Source: Nitrospira sp.
Lineage (GTDB): Bacteria; Nitrospirota; Nitrospiria; Nitrospirales; Nitrospiraceae
NCBI GenBank assembly: GCA_037045225.1
Contig: JBAOHZ010000009.1
Span: 1,240,001 to 1,304,000 of the forward strand
DNA length: 64,000 nucleotides
Direction: 5' to 3'
The translations under genes and the position numbers were made by a program. Below are positions 34,466-43,667 of the stretch, in pieces. The notes under the pieces were generated by a model, which searched no databases, had not been told where the DNA came from, and saw only the letters and a program-made list of their open reading frames with translations. The stretch's first letter is position 1. Each line of letters starts with the position of its first letter.

Positions 34466-36826
34466 ATGGATCGCCCGTCCCACAGCGACCCGGCCCCGAC
34501 TCTCCACGCGCAACAAATTCAAGTGCTCTACCGCAACATGCCGACCGGCGTGTTGGCAAGCGCTGCGAACGCGGCCATTCTGGCAGCGGTAGAATGGTCC
34601 GTCGCGCCACACACGCCCCTGCTCCTGTGGGTCATGAGTCTGTGGATGATCGCGGGAGTGCGGTCGCTCTTGATCTTCAACTACCGGCGCACGAGTCCGG
34701 CATCGTGGAACAGTGCCGACTGGTATCGCTGGATGCTGGTCACGACCAGTTTGGCGGGATTCGGATGGGGCGGCAGCGTCTACTTTCTCACGCCAGAATT
34801 CCCGCTCGCCTATGAGCTCATCCATCTATTCGTCATCGGAGGCATGGCGGCAGGGGCCGTATCCGTCCTCTCGGTCTCTTTCCCCCTGTTCCTCTGGTAT
34901 GTCTTCCCCTTGAGCGTTCCGATCCTCGCTCACCTGTTTCTCAGCGGACACGAATTCCATACCATCATGGGATGGATGGCCATCCTGTTTTTTCTCGCCA
35001 CCATTCACTCGGCCTGGAATTTCAACCGCGCCTTACTCTCCTCGATGCGCTTACAGATAGAGAAGGTCGCCCTCGCACGGTCGCTGACCGCCCGCACGGA
35101 AGCAGTAGAACAACTGAATCGGGACATCACCAAAGAAATTCACGAGCGCCGCGTCATTGAGGATCACCTACGCACCGCCCAGAGCGACCTGGAACAACGC
35201 ATCACCGAACGCACGGCCGACCTGGCACAGGCCAACGCGCGGCTGCAGGAGGAGGTCCGAGAACACCGCCGAACAGAAGGCGCACGCCTGTCGAGCGAAA
35301 AGCGGTTCAATTATCTCACCGACAACCTGAACCAGGGCGTCTGGTTTGCACAGGCGAATCCGTCCCAGGTGGTGTACGTCAATCCGGCCTTTGAACGGAT
35401 CTGGGGATTGCCGGCCTCGCGATTCTACGAAAACCCGAAGCTCTGGCGAGACTTGATCCACCCGGACCACCAGCAAGTGGTCCGCGACGTCTACGATGCC
35501 GAAATTGCCAATCCGACCGGACGCGATCTGCAGCTGCTGTATCGGATCGTGCGGCCGGACGGACAGGTCCGATGGATTCATGACCGGATGGTCGTCCACC
35601 GCACCGCTACGGGGGAAGTCGACAGTCTGAGCGGGATCACCGAAGACATTACGGAAGCCCGAGAACTGGAAGATCAGTTGCGGCAGGCGCAAAAGATGGA
35701 AGCCGTCGGGCGATTGGCCGGGGGCGTGGCGCACGACTTCAATAACGTCATGACCGTGATACTCGGCTATAGCGCGGTGCTGCTCCAGGAACTGAATCAG
35801 AATTCAGCGGCCCGCTATTTCGTACAGGAGATTCAGGGCGCCGGGGAACGCTGTGCCGCCCTCACAGGACAGTTACTGGCGTTCAGCCGGAAGCAAATGC
35901 TGCACCCGGTCTCGCTGGATCTTCACCGGGTTATTCGTGATCTCATGACCTTGCTCAAGAGTCTGATCGGCGAACACATTACGATCGTCCTCCAACTTGA
36001 CCCGCAGCCGCTCTGGGTCAAGGCCGACGCCGTCCAACTCGAACAGGTCTTGCTCAACCTGGCCGTGAATGCCCGTGACGCCATGCCGCATGGAGGCACC
36101 CTGACCATCGATACCCGCCAGGTCTCCCGGGAAGAAGTCTGGGGGCCGGATCATGATACGCGTACCGCCCGTACCTATGTGCGTCTGCGGGTGCACGATA
36201 CGGGAACCGGCATCGACCCGGCGACCAAGGCCAAGATCTTCGAGCCATTTTTCACAACCAAACCGCCGGGCCGTGGAACCGGTCTCGGCCTCTCCACGGT
36301 CTATGGAATCGTGCACCAGAGCGGCGGAACCATCACCGTGGAGAGCGCGGTGGGCCAGGGCACCACCATGACCGTATTTCTACCGGAAGTCGTCCCCCCG
36401 CACACCTCCCTTCCGCCGGTTGAGGCGGAGCCGGACCACAAAACGGGAACAGAAATCATTCTGCTCGTGGAAGACGAGCCGGCGGTGCGCCTGCTGACGC
36501 AGCACATTCTGCGTACGCATGGCTACACCGTGCATGAGGCAGAGGACGGGTTTCAGGCCCTGGATCTCATCCGCCGAAACGCCCTACACATCGACCTGCT
36601 GCTGACGGATCTCGTGATGCCCGGCATGAACGGCAAAGAATTGGCCATGCGCCTCCGAAGCCACTTTGCCGATTTGAAAGTCCTCTACATGTCCGGGTAC
36701 AGCGACAATCCACCCGTCACAGGGGATGAAGCACAAGGCCAGACCACATTTCTGCAGAAGCCCTTCTCGCCCGAGGACTTGATCCGCGTGGTGCGCGAGA
36801 TCCTCCAGTCCGTCTCGCCGGCCTAG
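34466..36826 (+). CDS. hybrid histidine kinase: membrane domain-PAS-HisKA-HATPase-REC
   Basis: A 786-residue kinase. The first 185 residues hold about six membrane segments (a MASE-like sensor) and are followed by a coiled coil (about 190-275) and a PAS domain with PAC (about 280-400). His423 is in GGVAHDFNN. The ATPase domain has NLAVNARDAMPHGG, DTGTGID and GTGLGLS. The receiver domain has Asp715 in LLTDLVMP. The catalytic half closely resembles the hybrid kinase at 8824-11925. Output is through an unlinked partner. Confidence 0.92.
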   Translation: MDRPSHSDPAPTLHAQQIQVLYRNMPTGVLASAANAAILAAVEWSVAPHTPLLLWVMSLWMIAGVRSLLIFNYRRTSPASWNSADWYRWMLVTTSLAGFGWGGSVYFLTPEFPLAYELIHLFVIGGMAAGAVSVLSVSFPLFLWYVFPLSVPILAHLFLSGHEFHTIMGWMAILFFLATIHSAWNFNRALLSSMRLQIEKVALARSLTARTEAVEQLNRDITKEIHERRVIEDHLRTAQSDLEQRITERTADLAQANARLQEEVREHRRTEGARLSSEKRFNYLTDNLNQGVWFAQANPSQVVYVNPAFERIWGLPASRFYENPKLWRDLIHPDHQQVVRDVYDAEIANPTGRDLQLLYRIVRPDGQVRWIHDRMVVHRTATGEVDSLSGITEDITEARELEDQLRQAQKMEAVGRLAGGVAHDFNNVMTVILGYSAVLLQELNQNSAARYFVQEIQGAGERCAALTGQLLAFSRKQMLHPVSLDLHRVIRDLMTLLKSLIGEHITIVLQLDPQPLWVKADAVQLEQVLLNLAVNARDAMPHGGTLTIDTRQVSREEVWGPDHDTRTARTYVRLRVHDTGTGIDPATKAKIFEPFFTTKPPGRGTGLGLSTVYGIVHQSGGTITVESAVGQGTTMTVFLPEVVPPHTSLPPVEAEPDHKTGTEIILLVEDEPAVRLLTQHILRTHGYTVHEAEDGFQALDLIRRNALHIDLLLTDLVMPGMNGKELAMRLRSHFADLKVLYMSGYSDNPPVTGDEAQGQTTFLQKPFSPEDLIRVVREILQSVSPA

Positions 36827-36835
36827 CTGGACACG

Positions 36836-36860
36836 GGAACACTCGATGGTTGTGCAAAAC
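36836..36860. repeat. copy 2 of the imperfect 25-base intergenic repeat
   Basis: Matches 15561-15585 at 22 of 25 positions and lies ten bases after the hybrid-kinase stop. The ATCAAC match after the motif is also kept. Confidence 0.45.
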
Positions 36861-37013
36861 ACGCCCATCAACGCATGCGCAGCGTTGCGCTTGCACCACC
36901 CGGCAGAATGCGAGGCCGCAGATCCTGAAAAATCGGACGCAGACTCGCCGAAAGACATTGAGGATTTTTTCGGGCCGAGACCGACGCAGAGGATCGACGG
37001 CTACGAAAGAGGG

Positions 37014-38453
37014 CTACGGCCCCGCAGACGCTTCTAATCCAGCCGGATGCTCGATCCATTGAGGCAGCAACGACCCGGCCACCATCCCCACAGCAGCAAC
37101 CAGGACCCCCAGCAGCTGCGGCGGCCAGATCTGATCGAGCGTCACGGTCAGCTCTGATCCACACCAGGTCCCGAGTCCGGCAATGATCGCCAATATCGCG
37201 CCCTGCGTGGTAGCCCTTGGCCAGTACAAACCGGCCAACAGCGGCACGAAAGCCGCCACCAGCGTGACCTTGTAGGCACTTTCGACCATCTTAAAAATAC
37301 TGGCCTCTGAATTGAGCGCAAACAGCAGCACCGTGGCCGCAAACCCGACGAGGACGGTTCGCATCACCCGCAACAAGCCCTGATCGCTGATCGTGGGCAT
37401 CCAGCCCTTGACGATATTTTCGCTGAACGCAACCGACGGCGCGAGCAGCGTGGCAGACGAACAGCTCATGATGGCGGACAACAACGCGCCGAAAAACACG
37501 ATCTGCGCGGCGATCGGCGTGTGCTGCACAATCAGGGTCGGAAGAATGAGCTGGGAATCCCGTTCAAGCAGCTGCGCCACCTGCGCCGGATCGACCAATG
37601 TGGCCGAGTAGGCGAGAAACATCGGCACGAAGGCGAAAAAGAAATACAGCGTCCCACCCAGCACCGATCCCCGCACCGCCGTGCGCTCATCCCGCGCCGA
37701 GGTGATGCGCTGAAACACATCCTGCTGCGGAATCGAGCCGAACATCATCGTGACCCACGCGCCGAGGAACGGAATCCACGCATCCATCCGCGCCGGCGGA
37801 AAAAAGTCCAGTTTGCCCGCCATGGCCGCATGCGTGACCACCCGTTCCACCCCGCCGGCTAACCCGCTGATCACCGAACCGATGTAGAGCATGCCCCCCA
37901 TGATGATGGTAATCTGCACAAAATCCAGAATCGCCACTGAGAACATGCCCCCGAACACGGTGTAGGTCAGGACAATGACCGCTCCCAGCACCATACCGAC
38001 CGGCTGGCTCACGGCTCCATCCGTCACGACGTTGAAGACCAGCCCCATGGCCTTGATCTGGGCCGAGACCCACCCGAGATACGACGCGACGATACAGAGG
38101 GTACAGAGCACTTCGACCGTGCGGTTGTACCGCAGCCGATAGAAGTCTCCGATGGTAAGCAGGTTGAGCCGATACAGCCGGCGGGCGAACAACAATCCGG
38201 CAAGAATCAAACAAAGACTCGATCCGAACGGATCGGCCACCACGGCGCGCAGCCCGTCTTTGACAAATGTGGCGGAGATGCCGAGCACCGTCTCGGCGCC
38301 GAACCAGGTTGCGAATACCGTCGCGGTCACGATGGGAAGCGGCAAACAGCGCCCGGCGACGGCGAAGTCTTTGGCATTATGCACGCGGGTCGCCGCGTAG
38401 AGCCCGATCCCGACCGAGCAGGCAAGGTAGAGAATCACGAAGGATAGCAGCAT
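37014..38453 (-). CDS. sodium:solute symporter (SSS family)
   Basis: A 479-residue secondary transporter of the inner membrane with about thirteen hydrophobic segments. Family features include the early unwound-helix region FATWFGAETVLGISATFVKDG, the SSS signature-like stretch FGALLSAIMSCSSATLLAPS and a C-terminal WPRATTQGAILAIIAG. Solutes in the family range from sugars and proline to acetate or monocarboxylates; the substrate is unclear. The ATG at 38453 begins directly before the first membrane segment. A GTG at 38465 is possible. Neither has a strong ribosome site. Confidence 0.9.
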   Translation of the reverse strand: MLLSFVILYLACSVGIGLYAATRVHNAKDFAVAGRCLPLPIVTATVFATWFGAETVLGISATFVKDGLRAVVADPFGSSLCLILAGLLFARRLYRLNLLTIGDFYRLRYNRTVEVLCTLCIVASYLGWVSAQIKAMGLVFNVVTDGAVSQPVGMVLGAVIVLTYTVFGGMFSVAILDFVQITIIMGGMLYIGSVISGLAGGVERVVTHAAMAGKLDFFPPARMDAWIPFLGAWVTMMFGSIPQQDVFQRITSARDERTAVRGSVLGGTLYFFFAFVPMFLAYSATLVDPAQVAQLLERDSQLILPTLIVQHTPIAAQIVFFGALLSAIMSCSSATLLAPSVAFSENIVKGWMPTISDQGLLRVMRTVLVGFAATVLLFALNSEASIFKMVESAYKVTLVAAFVPLLAGLYWPRATTQGAILAIIAGLGTWCGSELTVTLDQIWPPQLLGVLVAAVGMVAGSLLPQWIEHPAGLEASAGP

Positions 38454-38633
38454 GAGACTGTTCACGCGTCGGTGAGGCCGCACCCATCGGCGGGTGAGGA
38501 GCGGGGCAGATTGTACCGGCGAAGCAGCGTCTGCGCAATGCCAGAGGGAGCACCGCAGGATCGCGGTTGCGGGACCGCCCGCGCATGTGTCATCCACACG
38601 CGCAGGCCGGTCGCGCGCATCAGCAGAACGGCA

Positions 38634-38909
38634 CTATTCCGTCTTCGCTTTCAATTCATTGACCTTGCCCTTGGCCTTCTCCATGGCTGCGTTCCCCTTG
38701 CCCTTGGCGCGCTCCACTCCAGCCTGAACTTTATTGCCCTTGGCTTCTTCGACGGCGGCTTTCGCCTCGCCCTTCACTTCCTCGACCTTCGCCTTCGCAT
38801 CGCCCTTCATCTCTTCCATCTTCGCCTTCATCTCACCAGCCCAGCCGATGGAGACAAGACCGAACAGAGCCAACACTATGGTCGCGGTGGGAATCGACAT
38901 CCTATTCAT
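38634..38909 (-). CDS. exported lysine/glutamate-repeat helical protein
   Basis: A 91-residue protein with a cleavable signal peptide (about 1-26, ending GWAGE). It is followed by about six imperfect 11-residue units of the K-A-K-x-E-E-x-K-G type, such as MKAKMEEMKGDAKAKVEEVK. The periodicity predicts one long amphipathic helix, as in LEA-like or apolipoprotein-like proteins. AAGGAGGA sits eight bases before the ATG at 38909. It is probably a periplasmic stress or membrane-surface protein; the function is not shown. Confidence 0.75.
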   Translation of the reverse strand: MNRMSIPTATIVLALFGLVSIGWAGEMKAKMEEMKGDAKAKVEEVKGEAKAAVEEAKGNKVQAGVERAKGKGNAAMEKAKGKVNELKAKTE

Positions 38910-39117
38910 GGGGAGTCCTCCTTGCGGGAATTGTAAGGGCCGGCGGAATCCGCAGGCCGTGCGCCTAGTGTCCGTCAATACCGACACGATAGCAACTGCT
39001 GAAACCGACTACGGAATCTTCCGGAATCTCGGTGGCACCGAATCTCACGCAACGAAAACATGTGTCACAGAACGATCGTTTCATTGACTTCCCATCTCAC
39101 TATGGTACGTATAGGCC

Positions 39118-39348
39118 ATGCGCTACTCTCTTTACTTCGCCTGGGTGATAGCAGTCCTTTCGATCTGCGTCCTGACGACGCTCGCGTCGTTTCCGGTACT
39201 CGTGAACGGCGAGCGGCCTCCCGAGCCGAGAATCACGGCGAGCGCAGAGAAACTTCGGACGATCAAGATCCATCGACTGCGCTGCAACCCCTTTACCCCC
39301 TCGTGCCAACTCTCCAGGCACAAGCCGCTGCACAAAGTGCCGGCCTAG
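39118..39348 (+). CDS. possible small exported protein, 76 aa
   Basis: The N-terminus (about 5-28) is a good signal or membrane anchor and the rest is basic, with two cysteines (LRCNPFTPSCQL). No clear ribosome site lies before the ATG. No family is recognised. It may be a chance reading frame. Confidence 0.35.
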   Translation: MRYSLYFAWVIAVLSICVLTTLASFPVLVNGERPPEPRITASAEKLRTIKIHRLRCNPFTPSCQLSRHKPLHKVPA

Positions 39349-39710
39349 CCAGGACGGAACGGCCCACGTCCCCGGACTCGTCGCACGCGCGAGCACTATA
39401 TCCCGGACGATTCTTCGACGGGCACACACACCATCGCAGCCAAGTCGCGTGTGAATGGACGCCCGCTGTCAACCGATGGTGCAGAAGCTCGTTTCGTCAC
39501 ATGAACGCCCACGCGAGCACGCATGGGGAAACTCGGGTTTGGAGGGGAGTGATCGGCGCGATCAGTTCACGTATGCTGTCTGCGCCGGAATCATCTGCAG
39601 GATGTGTACAAACGATGCGAGTGTGCGATTGGCGACCTTTTTCGGGAGCCACCTAGTCTTCGCCGGTGAAGCCATGCTACGCTATCAATAGCTAGCCTGA
39701 GAGGAGGGTT
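39349..39710. other. 362-base stretch without a recognised gene
   Basis: Open frames here are short or run antisense without start signals. The end (39690-39710) holds the ribosome site of the next gene (GAGAGGAGGG). No hairpin, repeat or RNA gene was seen. Confidence 0.4.
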
Positions 39711-40202
39711 ATGGTACGCCGTATGACCAATCTCTTCAGATCCCCTCGGCACTGGGCCACCTCAATCACACTCGGGCTCAGCGCAGTTCTCCTTGCCCTT
39801 CCTGCTTATGCCGCCGACTCGTCCGGCCCCTGGGAATGTTCAGGCTATACGGGTGACGCACATACCCGATGCCTGCAGGCGTTTATCGATATTCAACGAG
39901 ACAAAATTTCACAACTGGAGGCGGATGTCCGTGTCCAGCAACGCGCCGTCGGACAGCTGAAAGAGCAGGCGGATCGACAGAATGCCACGACCGCCGACCT
40001 GCAACGCCAGATGGCCGAGCAATCCTCTTCGGCGGCCACCTACAACTACATTTCACCCGGCTTGCTCTACGGATACCCATCAGTAGGGTTTGGCCTCTAC
40101 CTCGGACGTCCCTGGCTCTATGGGTCTCCGTTCTACGGTCGGCCCTTCGGCTGGGGGTCACGATATTATCGGCCTTATTACGGACGATGGCATCGACATT
40201 AG
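39711..40202 (+). CDS. exported coiled-coil protein with glycine/tyrosine-rich tail
   Basis: A 163-residue protein with signal peptide to about residue 34 (PAYAADSS). A cysteine pair follows in WECSGYTGDAHTRC, then a coiled coil (about 58-105, LEADVRVQQRAVGQL). The tail is rich in Gly, Tyr, Phe and Arg with GRPFGWGSRYYRPYYG. GAGAGGAGGG precedes the ATG closely. No family is recognised. The layout suggests a periplasmic or surface structural protein. Confidence 0.75.
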   Translation: MVRRMTNLFRSPRHWATSITLGLSAVLLALPAYAADSSGPWECSGYTGDAHTRCLQAFIDIQRDKISQLEADVRVQQRAVGQLKEQADRQNATTADLQRQMAEQSSSAATYNYISPGLLYGYPSVGFGLYLGRPWLYGSPFYGRPFGWGSRYYRPYYGRWHRH

Positions 40203-40690
40203 CAGGCAGGGTCGCCGCCACCTCTCCTGACCCTGGCTGAGACAGTACGTCGCTCCCCAGTCGTCACGCTGCTGCTGAACCAGCAGGCGCGGGGTGAGGC
40301 TACGGAGCGGGCTGGGAATACGGCTCTGCACGAAGCCAGCTTCTATAGTCGAGTGGATTGCGAGGGGATACCGCCCACATCGACAGGACCACTACAGTTT
40401 CAACTTGGGAATCGGTGGCACGTTGGACCTGGATACCCGAGTCCTGGGCGACGGGCTCATCGCCAACGAACCCTTACCGCCCCGGGAAACCACGGCCCGC
40501 ACGAAGCAGACCCCGCCGCCGGGCTGCTCGTGCTCTTTTCCGTCGGATGGGATCTTGCCGCCCCTCATCGCACCCCGCCGCACAATCGACCCTCGTTCGT
40601 CGGCTACGACCGCAGCCCGCCACACCCCCGAACCCATTGACGACACACGTGCGTTCTGCCTATGGTGAAACTCCTCAGGAGAACAGCTCA
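40203..40690. other. 488-base gap, possibly a decayed gene
   Basis: No gene has both a start signal and a sensible product. One plus frame (40294-40668) contains HYSFNLGIGGTLDLDTRVLG, which reads like barrel or secreted-protein sequence, then turns into proline-rich noise. It could be a frameshifted remnant. A short palindrome CTGCTGAACCAGCAG lies near 40271. Confidence 0.3.
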
Positions 40691-41635
40691 ATGGCGGGAC
40701 AACCCCAGTTTCCAAACGAACAGACCGACACCGGTGAATTCAAACGGCAAACCGATGCGTTTCGGCATTGGGTCACCGAGGATAGCCGCTCCGGCTACCC
40801 GGCAGCAGCGGGGCGGTATCATCTCTATGTCTCTCTCGCCTGTCCCTGGGCGCACCGGACGATCATCGTTCGCGCACTGAAGGGACTCACTCACGTCATC
40901 GGCATGACGGTCGTCGATCCCATCCGCGACGAACAGGGGTGGGCCTTTCGCAACGGCCCCGGCCACTCCCTCGATACCACCAACGGATTTCACTTTCTCA
41001 GCGAAGCCTATCGTGCCACCGACCCCCACTATCGCAGGCGCGTCACGGTTCCGGTGTTGTGGGACAGGGTGACACACCGTATCGTGAACAACTCCGACGA
41101 TGACCTCATGCGCATCTTCAACGACGAGTTCAATCGCTTCAGTACCAACCCGCTGAACCTGTACCCGGAAGCCCTCCGTACTCAAATCGATGCGATGAAC
41201 GACTTCTTATACGAGCGAGTGAACGACGGTGTGTACCGAGCCGGATTTGCGACCTCCCAACAGGTCTACGAACAGGCGGCGCGGTCGCTCTTCAGCGCTC
41301 TGGATGAACTCGACACCAGGCTTCGTGACCGGCGCTACCTCTTCGGCGCGCAATTCGTCGAATCCGATTGGCGGTTGTTTGTCACCTTGCTCCGGTTCGA
41401 TGCCGTCTACCACGGGCATTTCAAATGCAATCTCCGGCGCATCGTCGATTATCCCCACCTCTCCGGCTACCTGAGAGACCTCTACCAGGTGCCAGGCATC
41501 GCGGAGACCGTCGATTTTGATCATATCAAGCGGCACTATTACGTCACCCATGACGACATCAACCCCACCCGCATCGTGCCCATTGGACCGCAATTGGATC
41601 TGGAGAGCCCGCACGGGCGAGCCGCACTCTCCTGA
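40691..41635 (+). CDS. glutathionyl-hydroquinone reductase (YqjG/ECM4 type)
   Basis: Reduces glutathionyl-hydroquinones to hydroquinones, using glutathione, in the cytoplasm. The product has 314 residues, typical of the family. The catalytic Cys51 is in SLACPWAHR. FRHWVTEDSRSGYPAAAGRY before it and VPVLWDRVTHRIVNNSDDDL (glutathione-binding region) after it are diagnostic. The C-terminal GST helical domain has DELDTRLRDRRYLFG and DWRLFVTLLRFDAVY. The ATG at 40691 has CAGGAG nine bases upstream. Confidence 0.93.
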   Translation: MAGQPQFPNEQTDTGEFKRQTDAFRHWVTEDSRSGYPAAAGRYHLYVSLACPWAHRTIIVRALKGLTHVIGMTVVDPIRDEQGWAFRNGPGHSLDTTNGFHFLSEAYRATDPHYRRRVTVPVLWDRVTHRIVNNSDDDLMRIFNDEFNRFSTNPLNLYPEALRTQIDAMNDFLYERVNDGVYRAGFATSQQVYEQAARSLFSALDELDTRLRDRRYLFGAQFVESDWRLFVTLLRFDAVYHGHFKCNLRRIVDYPHLSGYLRDLYQVPGIAETVDFDHIKRHYYVTHDDINPTRIVPIGPQLDLESPHGRAALS

Positions 41636-41786
41636 CCGCACCTCCCGGCAAGGCTGCACCGAGAATCCAGACTGAGAAGGAAGCGGGCGGCCATTTTCAG
41701 CAGCCGACCCAAGAATTTTCTTGAGCCGCGTGGGTTCCCTGGCATATGGTGAGCGTAGTCAGGCTTTTCATCAGAAAGGATCGTCT

Positions 41787-42461
41787 ATGCGTCATGTGAC
41801 CGGTGCCGTCTCCGCAGTGGTGCTTCTCATGTCCTCACTCGCCTGGGCCGCCCCCGAACCGGCCAACGATGAGCAGAAAACGCTCTATGCCCTCGGCGCG
41901 GCCATCAGCCAATCACTCGGCCCATTCACCTTAAACGAATCCGAGCTGGAATTCGTCAAAGCTGGTCTGGTCGATGGCGTCTTAAAACACCCTCACAAAG
42001 TCGACTTGCAGGTGTATGGCCCGAAGATTCAACAGCTGCAGCAAGTCCGCTCCACCGCGCTGGCCGAGGTTGAGAAAAAAGCCGGGGCGGGGTTCCTCGC
42101 CAAGGCAGCGGCAGAGCCGGGCGCGAAGAAAACGGAATCAGGCGCCATCATCACGACGATCAAGGAAGGCAAGGGTGCCACGCCGAAGGCCACCGATACG
42201 GTGAAGGTTCATTATCACGGCACCCTGACCGATGGAACCGTGTTCGACAGCTCCGTCAAGCGGGGCGAACCCGCCACGTTTCCTCTGAACCAGGTCATCA
42301 AGTGTTGGACTGAAGCCGTGCAGCTGATTAAAGTCGGCGGAAAGAGCAAGCTGGTCTGCCCGTCAGGAATCGCGTACGGGGACCGTGGATCACCCCCGGT
42401 CATCAAGCCAGGCGCCACCTTGATTTTCGAAGTGGAATTGCTGGACATCGTCAAGCAGTAG
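41787..42461 (+). CDS. FKBP-type peptidyl-prolyl isomerase, exported
   Basis: A 224-residue periplasmic proline isomerase and chaperone of the FkpA/Mip type. The signal peptide ends near AWAAPEP. An N-terminal helical dimerisation domain (about 25-105) has YALGAAISQSLGPF. The FKBP domain starts at about 115, with VKVHYHGTLTDGTVFDSS, FPLNQVIKCWTEAVQLIKVG and a C-terminal FEVELLDI. The ATG at 41787 follows GAAAGGA and the signal peptide supports it. Confidence 0.92.
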   Translation: MRHVTGAVSAVVLLMSSLAWAAPEPANDEQKTLYALGAAISQSLGPFTLNESELEFVKAGLVDGVLKHPHKVDLQVYGPKIQQLQQVRSTALAEVEKKAGAGFLAKAAAEPGAKKTESGAIITTIKEGKGATPKATDTVKVHYHGTLTDGTVFDSSVKRGEPATFPLNQVIKCWTEAVQLIKVGGKSKLVCPSGIAYGDRGSPPVIKPGATLIFEVELLDIVKQ

Positions 42462-42472
42462 CCCCCTCCCAG

Positions 42473-42510
42473 AAAGACTCCACCGGAGGATATCCTCCGG
42501 TGGAGTCTTT
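42473..42510. terminator. perfect 38-base palindrome, terminator-like
   Basis: The two 19-base arms (42473-42491 and 42492-42510) are exact reverse complements centred on GGATATCC. It begins 11 bases after the FKBP gene stop and ends in TTT, so it can form a strong hairpin on either strand. Confidence 0.7.
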
Positions 42511-42653
42511 CGGCATATCCTTCATTCCTGCGCACTTCAGTATTTTCAGTGAACATCCGATAGGGGTATCAGCGCCTTGTGTCCCGATGCAAGACGTACA
42601 ACTATGCGTCAGCCCCCCGTCAGCCAGGACGGCAATCGGAGGTGCCAGATATC

Positions 42654-43577
42654 ATGATCTCCTCGCAGGCACACCTACTTCTCGTGGATGATTCTCCACT
42701 TAATCTCAATATCCTGCTCGAATTCCTACACGAGAAGAAATATGTGTGCACCACGACGAACAGCGGCGTCGAAGCCTGGGAGATGCTGGAGCGAGCACCG
42801 GATCGGTTCCACGCCATACTCCTCGATCGCATCATGCCAGGGATGGATGGGATGGAAGTCCTACACAGAATGAAACAACATTCCATCCTGAGCCAGGTTC
42901 CCGTCATCATGCAAACCTCGGCGGCGACACCGCAGGAGACACAGGAAGCCTTACAGGCCGGAGCCTATTACTATTTGGGGAAGCCGTTCGACAAAGCAAC
43001 CCTGCAAGCCATCGTCGACGCGGCCATCCGAGATCACAGCAACTACCTGGAATTGCGCCAGGATCTTCACCGGACGACGACGGCTATGCACCTGCTGGAC
43101 TCGGGCGTCTTCACGTTCAAGACACCGGACGAAGCGAAAAATCTGGCCATGCTGATAGCGCATGCCTATCCTGATCCCACCCGGGTGGTCACCGGCATTC
43201 TCGAGCTGGCCTTGAATGCCGTCGAACATGGCAACTTAAATATCGGCTACGCGCAAAAAACGCGCCTCCTCGAGGAAGACAACCTCGAGAAGGAAATCGC
43301 CCGCCGCTTGAACGAGGCCCCCTACTCCACCCGTGTGGCCACCGCGAATTTTTACCGCCGGCCGGGCCTGATCTCGTTACAAATCACCGATCAAGGCAAC
43401 GGGTTTGATTGGCAAAAGTACTTAGATTTTGACCCTGAACGGGCCGCCGATACCCATGGCCGTGGAATCGCCATGGCCAACAAACTGAGCTTCGACCGGA
43501 TCGAGTACCGAGGGAAGGGAAACCGGGTGGATACGATCCTCCAGCTTCAGCCGATCGAGCCGACGATGGTCGCATAA
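42654..43577 (+). CDS. receiver domain fused to an anti-sigma-type HATPase
   Basis: A 307-residue protein. The receiver domain occupies residues 1-125, with the acidic pair in LLVDDSP, Asp58 in ILLDRIMPG and K in YLGKPFD. The C-terminal domain (about 165-305) is a GHKL ATPase with ELALNAVEHGN, ITDQGNGFDW and HGRGIAMA. It has no dimerisation histidine, as in RsbW-like anti-sigma kinases. GGAGGTG lies 12 bases before the ATG. It probably turns phosphorylation into release or capture of a partner protein. No PP2C or STAS gene is adjacent. Confidence 0.85.
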   Translation: MISSQAHLLLVDDSPLNLNILLEFLHEKKYVCTTTNSGVEAWEMLERAPDRFHAILLDRIMPGMDGMEVLHRMKQHSILSQVPVIMQTSAATPQETQEALQAGAYYYLGKPFDKATLQAIVDAAIRDHSNYLELRQDLHRTTTAMHLLDSGVFTFKTPDEAKNLAMLIAHAYPDPTRVVTGILELALNAVEHGNLNIGYAQKTRLLEEDNLEKEIARRLNEAPYSTRVATANFYRRPGLISLQITDQGNGFDWQKYLDFDPERAADTHGRGIAMANKLSFDRIEYRGKGNRVDTILQLQPIEPTMVA

Positions 43578-43667
43578 CACCACTCCCCAGAAGCGCTCAT
43601 AGACCGCCATACAATCCTGCTTCGCCTCATCCACACCGACCGTCCTTCCTGAATACACATCGAAGTC

